Assembly (NCBI GenBank): GCA_009780185.1
Contig: WRAN01000007.1
Location: forward strand, 62,001-126,000
Direction: 5' to 3'
DNA length: 64,000 nucleotides
From: Defluviitaleaceae bacterium
GTDB lineage: Bacteria; Bacillota; Clostridia; Lachnospirales; WQUN01
The stretch's first letter is position 1. The number at the start of each line of letters is the position of its first letter. A program made the translations under genes and the position numbers. Positions 9,906 through 18,154 of the stretch are shown here, piece after piece. The notes under the pieces were generated by a model, which saw nothing but the letters and a program-made list of their open reading frames with translations, ran no database searches and was not told the DNA's origin.

Positions 9906-10549
9906 TATAACAACACAGGTAAAAAGGCATATCCATCCCTAGAAAATTTCTCTCCAAAGGAAAAGATTACAGGATGCTTAAAATTCGGCCCGGCTGAGAC
10001 AAAGGTATGATACTCGCCGTTTTCACCACAAATATCGGCACCTCCAGCGGCAATTTGCTCCGCGATTGCCTTTGTTAATTGTTTACCCAAAAACTCATCG
10101 CGTACTTGCTTGGTATTGACTATCGTTATATTTGCTATAAATCCATTGTCTATTAACTCGTATACTACATCTTTCCGGCTTTCATTTAAAAGGGGGAACA
10201 ATGCCTTAATTCCAACATTATTACACCGCTGGCTACACCACTGGATGTGCCCTTCGATGTCGATATCCCCAAAAACACAGGCCTCCGCGCCTTGCTCTTT
10301 GGCACGAAGTAAGGTCTTTTCAAAGTTTTGCGCGTATTCCTCACCACTTGTCTTTATCAGCCAAAGAGGGATATCCAACGCATTTGATACTCGTTCCAGT
10401 ATTTCTTCTGTCAGGCCGTGAAAATGCGAGCGGTTTGCGTCTGTGTTGTATGTTGTGATTAGAGCAATCGGCTCATGCCCTTCTTTTATAGCCCGATATA
10501 CTGCCAATGCACTTTCTTTGCCACCGCTGTATGATGCTACAAATTTCAT
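9905..10549 (-). CDS. Dph6/diphthine-ammonia-ligase-like ATP-pyrophosphatase
   Basis: PP-loop MKFVASYSGGKESALAVYRAI, CVFGDI, GENGEYHTFV motifs. Confidence 0.85.
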   Translation of the reverse strand: MKFVASYSGGKESALAVYRAIKEGHEPIALITTYNTDANRSHFHGLTEEILERVSNALDIPLWLIKTSGEEYAQNFEKTLLRAKEQGAEACVFGDIDIEGHIQWCSQRCNNVGIKALFPLLNESRKDVVYELIDNGFIANITIVNTKQVRDEFLGKQLTKAIAEQIAAGGADICGENGEYHTFVSAGPNFKHPVIFSFGEKFSRDGYAFLPVLL

Positions 10550-10552
10550 TGC

Positions 10553-11392
10553 TTATACCCCATCATTCAATATTTTGTATATCAATTCCATATCAAGGGA
10601 TTTACGGACATTGTCTGCTATGTTGTCGAATTGGCTTTCATAATCAATTGACTGCAACGCATGAGCATCTCCATAAAACAGACTATCTTCTTCATCTAAA
10701 TTAATAGCTATATACGGGATTACCCCGGCAACAGGCAGCTTTGTAATATCCTCAAGTATTTTTATTCCATCAGCAAAATACACCGGCTCACCTTTGAAAC
10801 GGTTTACTACCGTTGCTTTTACATATGCGCGTTCTGTTTCATCCATAAGGTTTATTGTGCCATATAGCGAAGCAAAAACTCCGCCACGGTCAATATCTGC
10901 CACCAGTAGCACCGGAGTATTTGCTCTTTTTGCCATGCCCATGTTTACAATATCGTCCTTGTTCAGGTTCAATTCTACGGGGCTACCTGCTCCTTCAATG
11001 ATAATTACATCGTACTTAGTTGAAAGTCGAGTGTAAGCCGCCATAATCTCAGTTACAAGTTTTTGCTTGACGCCCTTATAGTTATAAGCATTGATTGTGT
11101 CAAAGGGCTTGCCATTCAACATAATCAACGTTGTGTTATGCTCGGTAGATGGTTTAAGAATAATTGGGTTCATATCGGGTGATGGCTCTATACCTGCCGC
11201 AAGTGATTGTAGCCACTGGGATACCGCTATTTCGTCCCCTGCTTCGGTTATATGAGTGTTGGCAGTCATGTTCTGTGCCTTAAATGGCGCAACGGAATAA
11301 CCATCTTGCTTGAAAATGCGGCACAGTGCAAGGGTAAGCATTGTTTTTCCAACGCCTGAAGCTGTGCCTTGTATCATAATTACTTTTGCCAT
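10553..11392 (-). CDS. Cobyric acid synthase-like protein lacking the GATase domain
   Basis: IMIQGTASGVGKTMLTLALCRIFKQDGYSVAPFKAQNMTANTHIT, VADIDRGGVFASLYGT; only 279 aa, and the last ~30 residues look like a CbiP C-terminal tail. Confidence 0.85.
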   Translation of the reverse strand: MAKVIMIQGTASGVGKTMLTLALCRIFKQDGYSVAPFKAQNMTANTHITEAGDEIAVSQWLQSLAAGIEPSPDMNPIILKPSTEHNTTLIMLNGKPFDTINAYNYKGVKQKLVTEIMAAYTRLSTKYDVIIIEGAGSPVELNLNKDDIVNMGMAKRANTPVLLVADIDRGGVFASLYGTINLMDETERAYVKATVVNRFKGEPVYFADGIKILEDITKLPVAGVIPYIAINLDEEDSLFYGDAHALQSIDYESQFDNIADNVRKSLDMELIYKILNDGV

Positions 11393-11394
11393 TG

Positions 11395-12414
11395 TTATGC
11401 CTCTTTCTTACGTCTGCTGAAATAGATATAGGCAAAAAACGGTGCGCCTATTATGGCTGTCACAGCACCTATAGGAAGCTCTACAGGAGAAGTCACCGTT
11501 CGCGCAGCTAAATCGGAAACCACCATAAATATCCCACCCACCAAAGCAGACATCGGAATTACATATCTATGGGCCGATCCAAAAATTTTTCGCACGATAT
11601 GGGGGGCAACTAAATCAACAAAGCCAATTACACCTACAAATGCAATTGTGCTTCCTGTTAAAGCGGCAGCGGTTATAAGCAGTATCAGTTTCACGCGCCT
11701 AATGTTTACACCTATGGTCTGCGCTTGCTCTTCGCCGAAGGTCATTACATCCAGCTCCCACTTAAAGCGTGAGATAAATAAAATCCCTGACAAAACTATA
11801 GGGAATAAGATATATACAGGAACCCATCCCCTGAGCCTGAAGGTGCCCATCTGCCAAAAAATCATGTTTTGCACCCCTTCGCGGAAGAAGGTGAACATCA
11901 GCGTTGTAATAGAATTGATAAATAATGCAAATACCATGCCAGTTAAAATGATTGTGTGGTTTTCCATACGGATATCAAGCTGCCTTGCAAGTGCCATTAC
12001 CACTAAAATTGTGCCAAGGCCAAAAGAAAAGCCCAATATAGGTAAAGTGAGGGCTGACAAAAAAGGGAGCGTAACCCCCATTAAAATCACCAAGGACGCG
12101 CCTAGTGACGCGCCCGAGGATACGCCCAACGTGTAAGATGAGGCCAGAGGGTTACGCAGTACGCTCTGCATAATGGCCCCACTTACCGACAATGCCGCCC
12201 CCGCAATAAAAGCCAGCAATGTGCGAGGCAAGCGTTGATGCCACACAATTGAAGCATGGGCAGGGGTAACGTGTTCGGACAACTCAAGTCCGAACACGTT
12301 ATGCCCGATAACACGCAATACATTCAACGGTAATATATTTACGCTACCTATTGCTATAGCTAAGATTACGGCAATAAAACTTATACATACTGCGATAATC
12401 AGTTTTGATTTCAT
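11395..12414 (-). CDS. btuC: FecCD/BtuC-family ABC transporter permease
   Basis: RLPRTLLAFIAGAALSVSGAIMQSVLRNPLASSYTLGVSSGASLGA; FVGLVAPH-like VDLVAPHIVRKIFG. Confidence 0.93.
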   Translation of the reverse strand: MKSKLIIAVCISFIAVILAIAIGSVNILPLNVLRVIGHNVFGLELSEHVTPAHASIVWHQRLPRTLLAFIAGAALSVSGAIMQSVLRNPLASSYTLGVSSGASLGASLVILMGVTLPFLSALTLPILGFSFGLGTILVVMALARQLDIRMENHTIILTGMVFALFINSITTLMFTFFREGVQNMIFWQMGTFRLRGWVPVYILFPIVLSGILFISRFKWELDVMTFGEEQAQTIGVNIRRVKLILLITAAALTGSTIAFVGVIGFVDLVAPHIVRKIFGSAHRYVIPMSALVGGIFMVVSDLAARTVTSPVELPIGAVTAIIGAPFFAYIYFSRRKKEA

Positions 12415-13337
12415 TGGAAATATTCTGGGAACACAGCCTGAGCCATTTCTCTCAAAGCTCTTGTGATATTGTGCGTTGGACGGCTGCTAGACGCCGTATC
12501 AATGTAGAATACATCACCGTTTATAACTGCTGTGATTGCATCAAAGCCCGGTCTTTCTAAAATGTCAACAATGGGGTCGGGAAGGAAGTCTGTTGAAGTG
12601 AGTATTATGTCGGGATTGAGTTCGAGAAGCATCTCATCCGATACAAAAATCCAGCCCTCTTGGTCGGCAAAGACGTTTATTGCCCCTACAAGCTCAATCA
12701 TTTCATTCATAAATGTTCCTGTGCCGAAGCTGTACATCCATGGCGCGGGGGAAATTTCGAAGTATACTGTCCTTGTGGTTGTGATATTAGCGGCTATTTC
12801 CGCTATTTCGTTAATTTCTGCTTCCATCCTGGAAATAATTGTTTCGCCAACATCTGTTGATTCCATTACTGTAGCTATGAAACGAATATCCTCTTTGATT
12901 TCCGCAATGCTTGTACTGGTGGGCATATAAATTACAGAAATACCTGCCGCGGAAACTGGTGCCATTGGGTCATCATCGCCGCCGCCACGAGCCATACCTG
13001 TAACAAAGATAATATCGGGCATCATGTTGACTATATACTCTGCATCAAAATCCATAAATCCAAAATCGGCCACTACGCCGCTGGGCAGCCCTGCAACATC
13101 GAAGGAAAAACTGTCTACCAGGACTATCCTATCGGCAAAGCCCAACCCAACAAGGATTTCCGCATTGGAAGCACCAAGTGCGACAATGGTGTTGATTTCA
13201 TCGGGTAAATTAACGGTATAGCCTTCACGGTCATACATTGTGCGTGGTTCTTGGGTCGTGCCACTATTACAGGCGGCCAAAACCACAATCATGATAAGTA
13301 AACTAAAAAATATGGTGATATTTCTTTTATTGGACAT
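12411..13337 (-). CDS. btuF: BtuF-type ABC transporter substrate-binding lipoprotein
   Basis: Lipobox VLAAC, IVALGASNAEILVGLGFADRIVLVDSFS, typical helical-backbone metal/corrinoid SBP. Confidence 0.88.
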   Translation of the reverse strand: MSNKRNITIFFSLLIMIVVLAACNSGTTQEPRTMYDREGYTVNLPDEINTIVALGASNAEILVGLGFADRIVLVDSFSFDVAGLPSGVVADFGFMDFDAEYIVNMMPDIIFVTGMARGGGDDDPMAPVSAAGISVIYMPTSTSIAEIKEDIRFIATVMESTDVGETIISRMEAEINEIAEIAANITTTRTVYFEISPAPWMYSFGTGTFMNEMIELVGAINVFADQEGWIFVSDEMLLELNPDIILTSTDFLPDPIVDILERPGFDAITAVINGDVFYIDTASSSRPTHNITRALREMAQAVFPEYFQ

Positions 13338-13352
13338 TTGAAAGTCCTCCTT

Positions 13353-13931
13353 TTAAATTGATTTATATAGTAATTGCCCATCCGGTGTGTGGGTAAGCGT
13401 ATATCCATACCCCGGCTTTGGCTGCCACTCATAGAAGTTGCGGGTGTTGGGGAATAAATGCTCCATGATGGAGGCAATTACGCCGCCATGCACAACCGCA
13501 AGTGCGCTTTTTTCGTTTGCTCTTTTTTTAAGTAGTTCTAAGCCCTCTATTACCCGGCGAGTGAAGTCTTGCTTATTGTCGCCGCCGGGGCAGGAAACTT
13601 GTCCATTTTCATCTGTTATCCATGCCTGGTAATCGTCTTGATCTTTCAGAGTCTCATAATCTTTCATTTCGAACTCGCCAAAGTGATATTCCATAAGCTG
13701 CGGCAGGGTTTCTCTTTGCACAGGGCCATACAACAGGTCTAAGGTCTCATCAGTGCGCATTAATCCACTTGTAAAGTAGAGGTCAACGTGCTTTGGATAA
13801 ATGCCCTGTGCTTTTAATTCTTTCAGTTCAGTGATTCCATTTTCTGATAGGGGGAGGTCTGTTGCTCCACAATATAGTCTTTGTTCGTTTGCCACCGTTT
13901 TACCGTGGCGTACTATATGGATCTGCATCAT
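13353..13931 (-). CDS. cobC: Histidine phosphatase, alpha-ribazole phosphatase type
   Basis: MMQIHIVRHGKTVANEQRLYCGATDLPLSENG, VVHGGVIASIM; start re-assigned to 13931. Confidence 0.85.
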   Translation of the reverse strand: MMQIHIVRHGKTVANEQRLYCGATDLPLSENGITELKELKAQGIYPKHVDLYFTSGLMRTDETLDLLYGPVQRETLPQLMEYHFGEFEMKDYETLKDQDDYQAWITDENGQVSCPGGDNKQDFTRRVIEGLELLKKRANEKSALAVVHGGVIASIMEHLFPNTRNFYEWQPKPGYGYTLTHTPDGQLLYKSI

Positions 13932-14257
13932 TTTATCCTCGTAGGTATTCCGCAAAACAACCGCACTACTTCATCCGCTTTTTCTGCCGCTTGAGCCATA
14001 AATCTACCCACATCTTCTCGCCACTTCCGTAAAACTGGGTCAATGGGCACAACGCCGCAGGATATGTCATTGCAGATGACAACGGCATCTTTGTTTTCAT
14101 CAAAAAAGCGTGATATTTCCTCGGAAACATCTTTACCATCTTGAATGAGAGATAAGAGCCACTTATCCACATCATTGACAATTGTTCTCGTGTCTCCAAA
14201 TCTGTCTTCGGCATAGCATAACTTGCCTTGATAAACCCCGCCAAAAATCAAAATCAT
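13928..14257 (-). CDS. Short CobU-like protein with degenerate P-loop
   Basis: C-terminal VVICNDISCGVVPIDPVLRKWREDVGRFMAQAAEKADEVVRLFCGIPTRIK matches the CobU C-terminal motif; P-loop is GGVYQGKL. Confidence 0.7.
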   Translation of the reverse strand: MILIFGGVYQGKLCYAEDRFGDTRTIVNDVDKWLLSLIQDGKDVSEEISRFFDENKDAVVICNDISCGVVPIDPVLRKWREDVGRFMAQAAEKADEVVRLFCGIPTRIK

Positions 14258-14271
14258 ATTCTCATCTCCAT

Positions 14272-15069
14272 TCAGGTTGCATGGGCGAGCAGTTCGTAAA
14301 GCGAACGCCCAGCCCCTTGTACGAGAGCCAGCGCAATAAGTCCGAATAATTCACTTATTACTAGCGAATATCCCAGCAAATCCCCTGATATACCTTTAAA
14401 ATCCCTATATACAACCCTCATCGACCATATATAACCCAGCACAACCGCTGCTATTACAATAAGACCGTATACCCCGGCATAAAGATAGGAAAAACCGACT
14501 GCGCCAATGGCAATAATAATCACTATAGTTTTGTGTACCGCGGTAATGCCTTTGCCAAGCAGTGCAGTGTAATCGCTGTTAGGCATATGGCGCACCACAA
14601 ATATAGCAAGAGCAGAGCAACACCGTGACAAAACACAAATGACTATCAAGAGTGCCAAAAATCGCCCGCCGTCAACTACTGCATACATAGACGCAAATTG
14701 CAAAAGAAACAAAATACCAAGCATAACAACGGCAAAGGCTCCTACATTAGGGTCTTTCAAAATACGCAACTTATCTTCCAAAGGACGGCGGGATAATAGG
14801 GCATCACTAGTATCCATATATCCATCCAGATGAATAAACCCTGCTATGAAAAATGGTGCTACTGTAAGCAGTGCCGCTACTATCACAATAGGAAAATTGG
14901 GCATAAGCAGCAGTAAGCCAGCGCCCCACCATATCGCGCCAATGACAACCCCAACCAACGGAAAGGATACAATCATAATTGACGTTAATTTTTCATCCCA
15001 TATATGAAACGGTAAAGGGATACCGACGAACATCCCTAATGCCATATAGAACCCTCTAATAAATCGCAT
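14272..15069 (-). CDS. cobS: Cobalamin-5'-phosphate synthase (adenosylcobinamide-GDP ribazoletransferase)
   Basis: MRFIRGFYMALGMFVGIPLP, FIAGFIHLDGYMDTSDALLSRRPLEDKLRILKDPNVGAFAV. Confidence 0.95.
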   Translation of the reverse strand: MRFIRGFYMALGMFVGIPLPFHIWDEKLTSIMIVSFPLVGVVIGAIWWGAGLLLLMPNFPIVIVAALLTVAPFFIAGFIHLDGYMDTSDALLSRRPLEDKLRILKDPNVGAFAVVMLGILFLLQFASMYAVVDGGRFLALLIVICVLSRCCSALAIFVVRHMPNSDYTALLGKGITAVHKTIVIIIAIGAVGFSYLYAGVYGLIVIAAVVLGYIWSMRVVYRDFKGISGDLLGYSLVISELFGLIALALVQGAGRSLYELLAHAT

Positions 15070-15610
15070 TAAGCATCCCCTCACCCTTATGAATAACTAT
15101 TTGGGTATATGCCGCTTCCAGCACCACATCACAATGCTTTGCCACAAAGCGGTCAAGGTATGCTAAGGATTTTCTGTAATCTTCTGTAACAGAATCGTAT
15201 ATAAATGCATCGCTGTAGATATAATCAGACACAATCACGATATTGCTTACCTTGGATAATACTTGGCTTAGCCCTGTGGCAATTTTTTCATATGCACTGC
15301 TATCCACTTCCCCGGTGGCCAAAAACATCTCATTGGCCAAAAGCGCCGTTAGGCTGTCTAGCAAAAATGAGCCGCTGTGGTTACATGTTGTCAAAATGCC
15401 TTCGATATTTTTTGGTTGTTCCACTGTAGTAAAGCCCCAGCCATCTCGCTCATGTTGGTGCCGTGCGATACGCTCTTCATCTTCATGGTCAGTGGCGGCC
15501 ATTGTTGCAACATAGTAAATGGGATGTGGCGGATTATTTTGGTGCTTTGCTAATTGCTGGGCATAGGTGGATTTGCCGTTTTTACAGCCCCCTGATATGA
15601 AAATCCGCAT
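15056..15610 (-). CDS. cobU: CobU-like adenosylcobinamide kinase with divergent C-terminal half
   Basis: MRIFISGGCKNGKSTYAQQLA, YYVATM, RIARHQHERDGWGFTTVEQP. Confidence 0.82.
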   Translation of the reverse strand: MRIFISGGCKNGKSTYAQQLAKHQNNPPHPIYYVATMAATDHEDEERIARHQHERDGWGFTTVEQPKNIEGILTTCNHSGSFLLDSLTALLANEMFLATGEVDSSAYEKIATGLSQVLSKVSNIVIVSDYIYSDAFIYDSVTEDYRKSLAYLDRFVAKHCDVVLEAAYTQIVIHKGEGMLNAIY

Positions 15611-16670
15611 CTCGCACTTCCTCTAAGTATTCATCATCAATGTTACCTTGCTCAAAAGTTCCCATATCTTTTATTATCACACAAGCGGCGTCCATCATCC
15701 CAAACATAAGCGGGCAGCCGCTCCCTTCACCAAGGCGCATACCAAAATGAAGGTAGGGCGCGACCCCTAAGGCCTCGGCCGCAACTTTATATCCCTGCTC
15801 GAAGGAAGCATGGGATGCAATCATATACTCTTTTACAAGTGGATTTAACTTTGCAGCGCATAAGGCTGCAACGATAGAAATAAAACCATCTATCACCACA
15901 GGCACTTTCATATATGCGGCACCGATGTACGCACCCGCCATTGCCGCAATATCAAAGCCGCCTACTTTTGATATCACATCTATTGGGTCTGATGGGTCTG
16001 GCTTGTTGCGCTCTAAGGCTTCCTGTATCACATTTATTTTGTTGCGGTAACTTTCCTCGCTCAACCCTGCGCCCTTTCCGGCAATTTGCTTTGATGGCAA
16101 ATTGGTGAGTGCGCATAGAATTGCCGCAGATGTGGTTGTATTTCCAATGCCCATTTCACCTATACCGATTAGCTTATAGCCGTTGTTAACGGCATCTATT
16201 GCGGTTTCTATGCCAACCAGAATTGCTTGAACGGCTTCGTCACGGGTCATGGCCGGTTGCTTTGCAATATTCCATGTGCCTTTGCGGATTTTTTTATTTT
16301 TGATAGCGGTATTTTCTATGTCCGCATTGACACCAACATCAACAACAATCAAATCAGAATTAAATTGCTTAGCAAGAACCGCCACGCCGGTTATGCCCTT
16401 GGTAAAGTTCAGGGTTTGCATCTGCGTAACCACCTGTGGCGCGGATGATATCCCTTCTTCAACTACACCATTGTCCGATGCAAAAATAATCACGCATCGT
16501 TTGGAGATATCGCCATAAAGTTTGCCGCTTATTCCCGCAAGCTTTACCGCAATAGCTTCCAGCTCACCCAAGCTGCCCGGTGGCTTAATTAAACTATCAA
16601 GTCTTTCCTGGGCTGATTTCATCGCTGTGCTGTCTAGGGGTTTAACTTCAGCTAAAAATTTCTTCAACAT
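15582..16670 (-). CDS. cobT: Nicotinate-nucleotide-dimethylbenzimidazole phosphoribosyltransferase
   Basis: MLKKFLAEVKPLDSTAMKSAQERLDSLIKPPGSLGELE, IGEMGIGNTTTSAA, GKGAGLSEE; start re-assigned to 16670. Confidence 0.96.
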   Translation of the reverse strand: MLKKFLAEVKPLDSTAMKSAQERLDSLIKPPGSLGELEAIAVKLAGISGKLYGDISKRCVIIFASDNGVVEEGISSAPQVVTQMQTLNFTKGITGVAVLAKQFNSDLIVVDVGVNADIENTAIKNKKIRKGTWNIAKQPAMTRDEAVQAILVGIETAIDAVNNGYKLIGIGEMGIGNTTTSAAILCALTNLPSKQIAGKGAGLSEESYRNKINVIQEALERNKPDPSDPIDVISKVGGFDIAAMAGAYIGAAYMKVPVVIDGFISIVAALCAAKLNPLVKEYMIASHASFEQGYKVAAEALGVAPYLHFGMRLGEGSGCPLMFGMMDAACVIIKDMGTFEQGNIDDEYLEEVRDADFHIRGL

Positions 16671-16686
16671 AATTTCCTCCCTGAAA

Positions 16687-16734
16687 TAAAAAATCCCGGT
16701 TCCACGTGCCAATACAGGCTGGGAACCGGGATTA
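16687..16734 (-). terminator. Intrinsic terminator, expression platform of the cobalamin riboswitch
   Basis: Minus strand AATCCCGGTTCCCAGCCTGTATTGGCACGTGGAACCGGGATTTTTTATTTC, directly upstream of cobT. Confidence 0.8.
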
Positions 16735-16849
16735 TATTGTAAGATAATGCAAATGCACCGCAAAGCGGGATTATGAACCATAACCCACGCACTTACAATA
16801 CCATACCGCCCCATACTCTGTGGAGTCGTATAGCTACGCCTAAGGCGCA

Positions 16850-17085
16850 AAATGAGGCAGGTCTTCCGACTTAGACTTCAAACGCGATATTTCACCTTCT
16901 CAGGATATAGACTGCGCTGTCATATAGGCGTTTCGATTTGCGCAGTCTTAGTCTTCCCAATGGTTGTCATTAACATGAGATATCACTAGTCAATACGGCA
17001 GCAGGACTGTTTGGGATTCTAACCCAATTCCCTATTATCCCATGAGCCGCTACTTATTTATAGCTGGCCATGGGCACCACATTTT
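16850..17085 (-). ncRNA. Cobalamin (AdoCbl) riboswitch
   Basis: Minus strand AATAGGGAATTGGGTTAGAATCCCAAACAGTCCTGCTGCCGTA...TTGGGAAGACTAAG...GTCTAAGTCGGAAGACCTGCC; matches B12-box organisation, upstream of the B12 operon. Confidence 0.9.
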
Positions 17086-17203
17086 ATTAATATATAATTG
17101 TATAAACAAGCACTTAGTTCGGGAGAGTTTTACCATGGTATTTGGATACCGTCAAGTATAAAAATAATTTTGCGGAAAGAATAAATCTGTCCCTGTCTGA
17201 ATA

Positions 17204-17245
17204 ATAAGGGCTTGTTTACCTTATTCAGATAAACAAGCCCCTTAA
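17204..17245. terminator. Hairpin, probable terminator
   Basis: TAAGGGCTTGTTTAccttattcagaTAAACAAGCCCCTTA. Confidence 0.6.
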
Positions 17246-17263
17246 TAGCATAGCAATTGGATT

Positions 17264-17320
17264 ATATAGGCGTTTCGATTTGAAATGAGCTGAAGCTCAA
17301 TTTCAAACGAAATCGCTATA
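17264..17320. repeat. Long imperfect palindrome overlapping the stop codon of the AbrB-like gene
   Basis: TATAGGCGTTTCGATTTGAAATGAGCT-GA-AGCTCAATTTCAAACGAAATCGCTATA; about 22 pairable bp. Confidence 0.75.
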
Positions 17321-17591
17321 CTGTGATTTTTATAATGCCTTCATTTGCGTTTTTTATTTCATTACATGACGGGCATAAAAACATCTCTACATTGCTTTCC
17401 TTACTTATGTCGCCGCAGGATATAACGCTGTCGTCGTCCAGATTATTTTCCGCCAAATACATAGTTGCTATACCATCTTCATAACAAAGAGCGAGATCAT
17501 CCCCTATATCTGCGCCTAGCTTTGCCCTTAGCTCTTTGGGAATAAGTATCCTCCCCAAAAAATCAATCTTGTGCTTTCGCTCCAGTTTCAT
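17316..17591 (-). CDS. AbrB/SpoVT-like DNA-binding protein with C-terminal CxxC
   Basis: MKLERKHKIDFLGRILIPKELRAKLGADIGDDLALCYEDG is an AbrB swapped-hairpin domain; C-terminal CPSCNEI. Confidence 0.8.
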   Translation of the reverse strand: MKLERKHKIDFLGRILIPKELRAKLGADIGDDLALCYEDGIATMYLAENNLDDDSVISCGDISKESNVEMFLCPSCNEIKNANEGIIKITV

Positions 17592-17626
17592 TGTATTGCC
17601 TCCTTGTAGTTTAGTAAGCTAACGGC

Positions 17627-17683
17627 AAGCAAAAAGCGCGAAGGGAGACGCTGTGTATTTACACATCGTCATCGCCTTCGCGC
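17627..17683 (-). terminator. Long hairpin upstream of the AbrB-like gene (possible attenuator/terminator)
   Basis: AGCGCGAAGG...GACG..GTGTAAATACAC..CGTC..CCTTCGCGCT followed by TTTTT on the minus strand. Confidence 0.5.
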
Positions 17684-17821
17684 TATCTATAAATTCTTAT
17701 CAAATTTATGTAGCGTTACATAGATAATACAATCGGCTTGCCGACAGCTCACGCGCATACAACAATACCAGCTACCAACCTCTAGCTTGGAGGAGAATTC
17801 AAGCTTGAAGAGGGGGTGGGA

Positions 17822-17905
17822 ATGTTATATACTTCGTGGGCTGCGGTAGCAGGTGTATACCTGTGTTTGGAGGCGATGTCTGTGCATCCCTTCAGGCGCC
17901 ATTGA
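17822..17905 (+). CDS. Candidate 27-aa small ORF with SD-masking leader hairpin
   Basis: MLYTSWAAVAGVYLCLEAMSVHPFRRH after AGAGGGGGTGGGA; leader ACCTCTAGCTTG can pair with CAAGCTTGAAGAGGGGGT. Region may instead be a structured RNA. Confidence 0.35.
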   Translation: MLYTSWAAVAGVYLCLEAMSVHPFRRH

Positions 17906-18154
17906 GGGGTCGAATCTCAATGGTTCCGCAGTTTTCCTTATTTCAGTTGCTTTTTTACTTGTGTTTCATTTACTTCATTCACTTCTTCACTTACTTGTAC
18001 TTGGCTGGAATAATTACCTGCCATTAGCTTCTATGCCTATGTTATAGCATATACTGCGGTTTGTCTACAATTTTCCAAAAATAGCTTTTGTCAAAAGTAT
18101 CGGGGCAGTTTGTTGCTTTATATAGATAAGGCATTTCTATTTATTCTTTTACTC

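Noticed and set aside
10553-11392. Sequencing frameshift as cause of the short CbiP
   Set aside because: The reading frame ends in a normal-looking CbiP C-terminal tail and the next gene follows after 3 nt; no leftover GATase sequence is visible in other frames. Domain excision fits better.
11453-12136. 227-aa plus-strand ORF opposite btuC
   Set aside because: Antisense shadow of a well-supported permease gene; Ser/Thr/Pro/Lys-rich translation typical of the reverse complement of a membrane protein.
17836-17935. Possible tRNA (cloverleaf-like folding with GGGTCGAATCTC)
   Set aside because: No TTCRA T-loop, no proper D-loop or CCA-proximal stem geometry; kept only as an unassigned structured RNA candidate.
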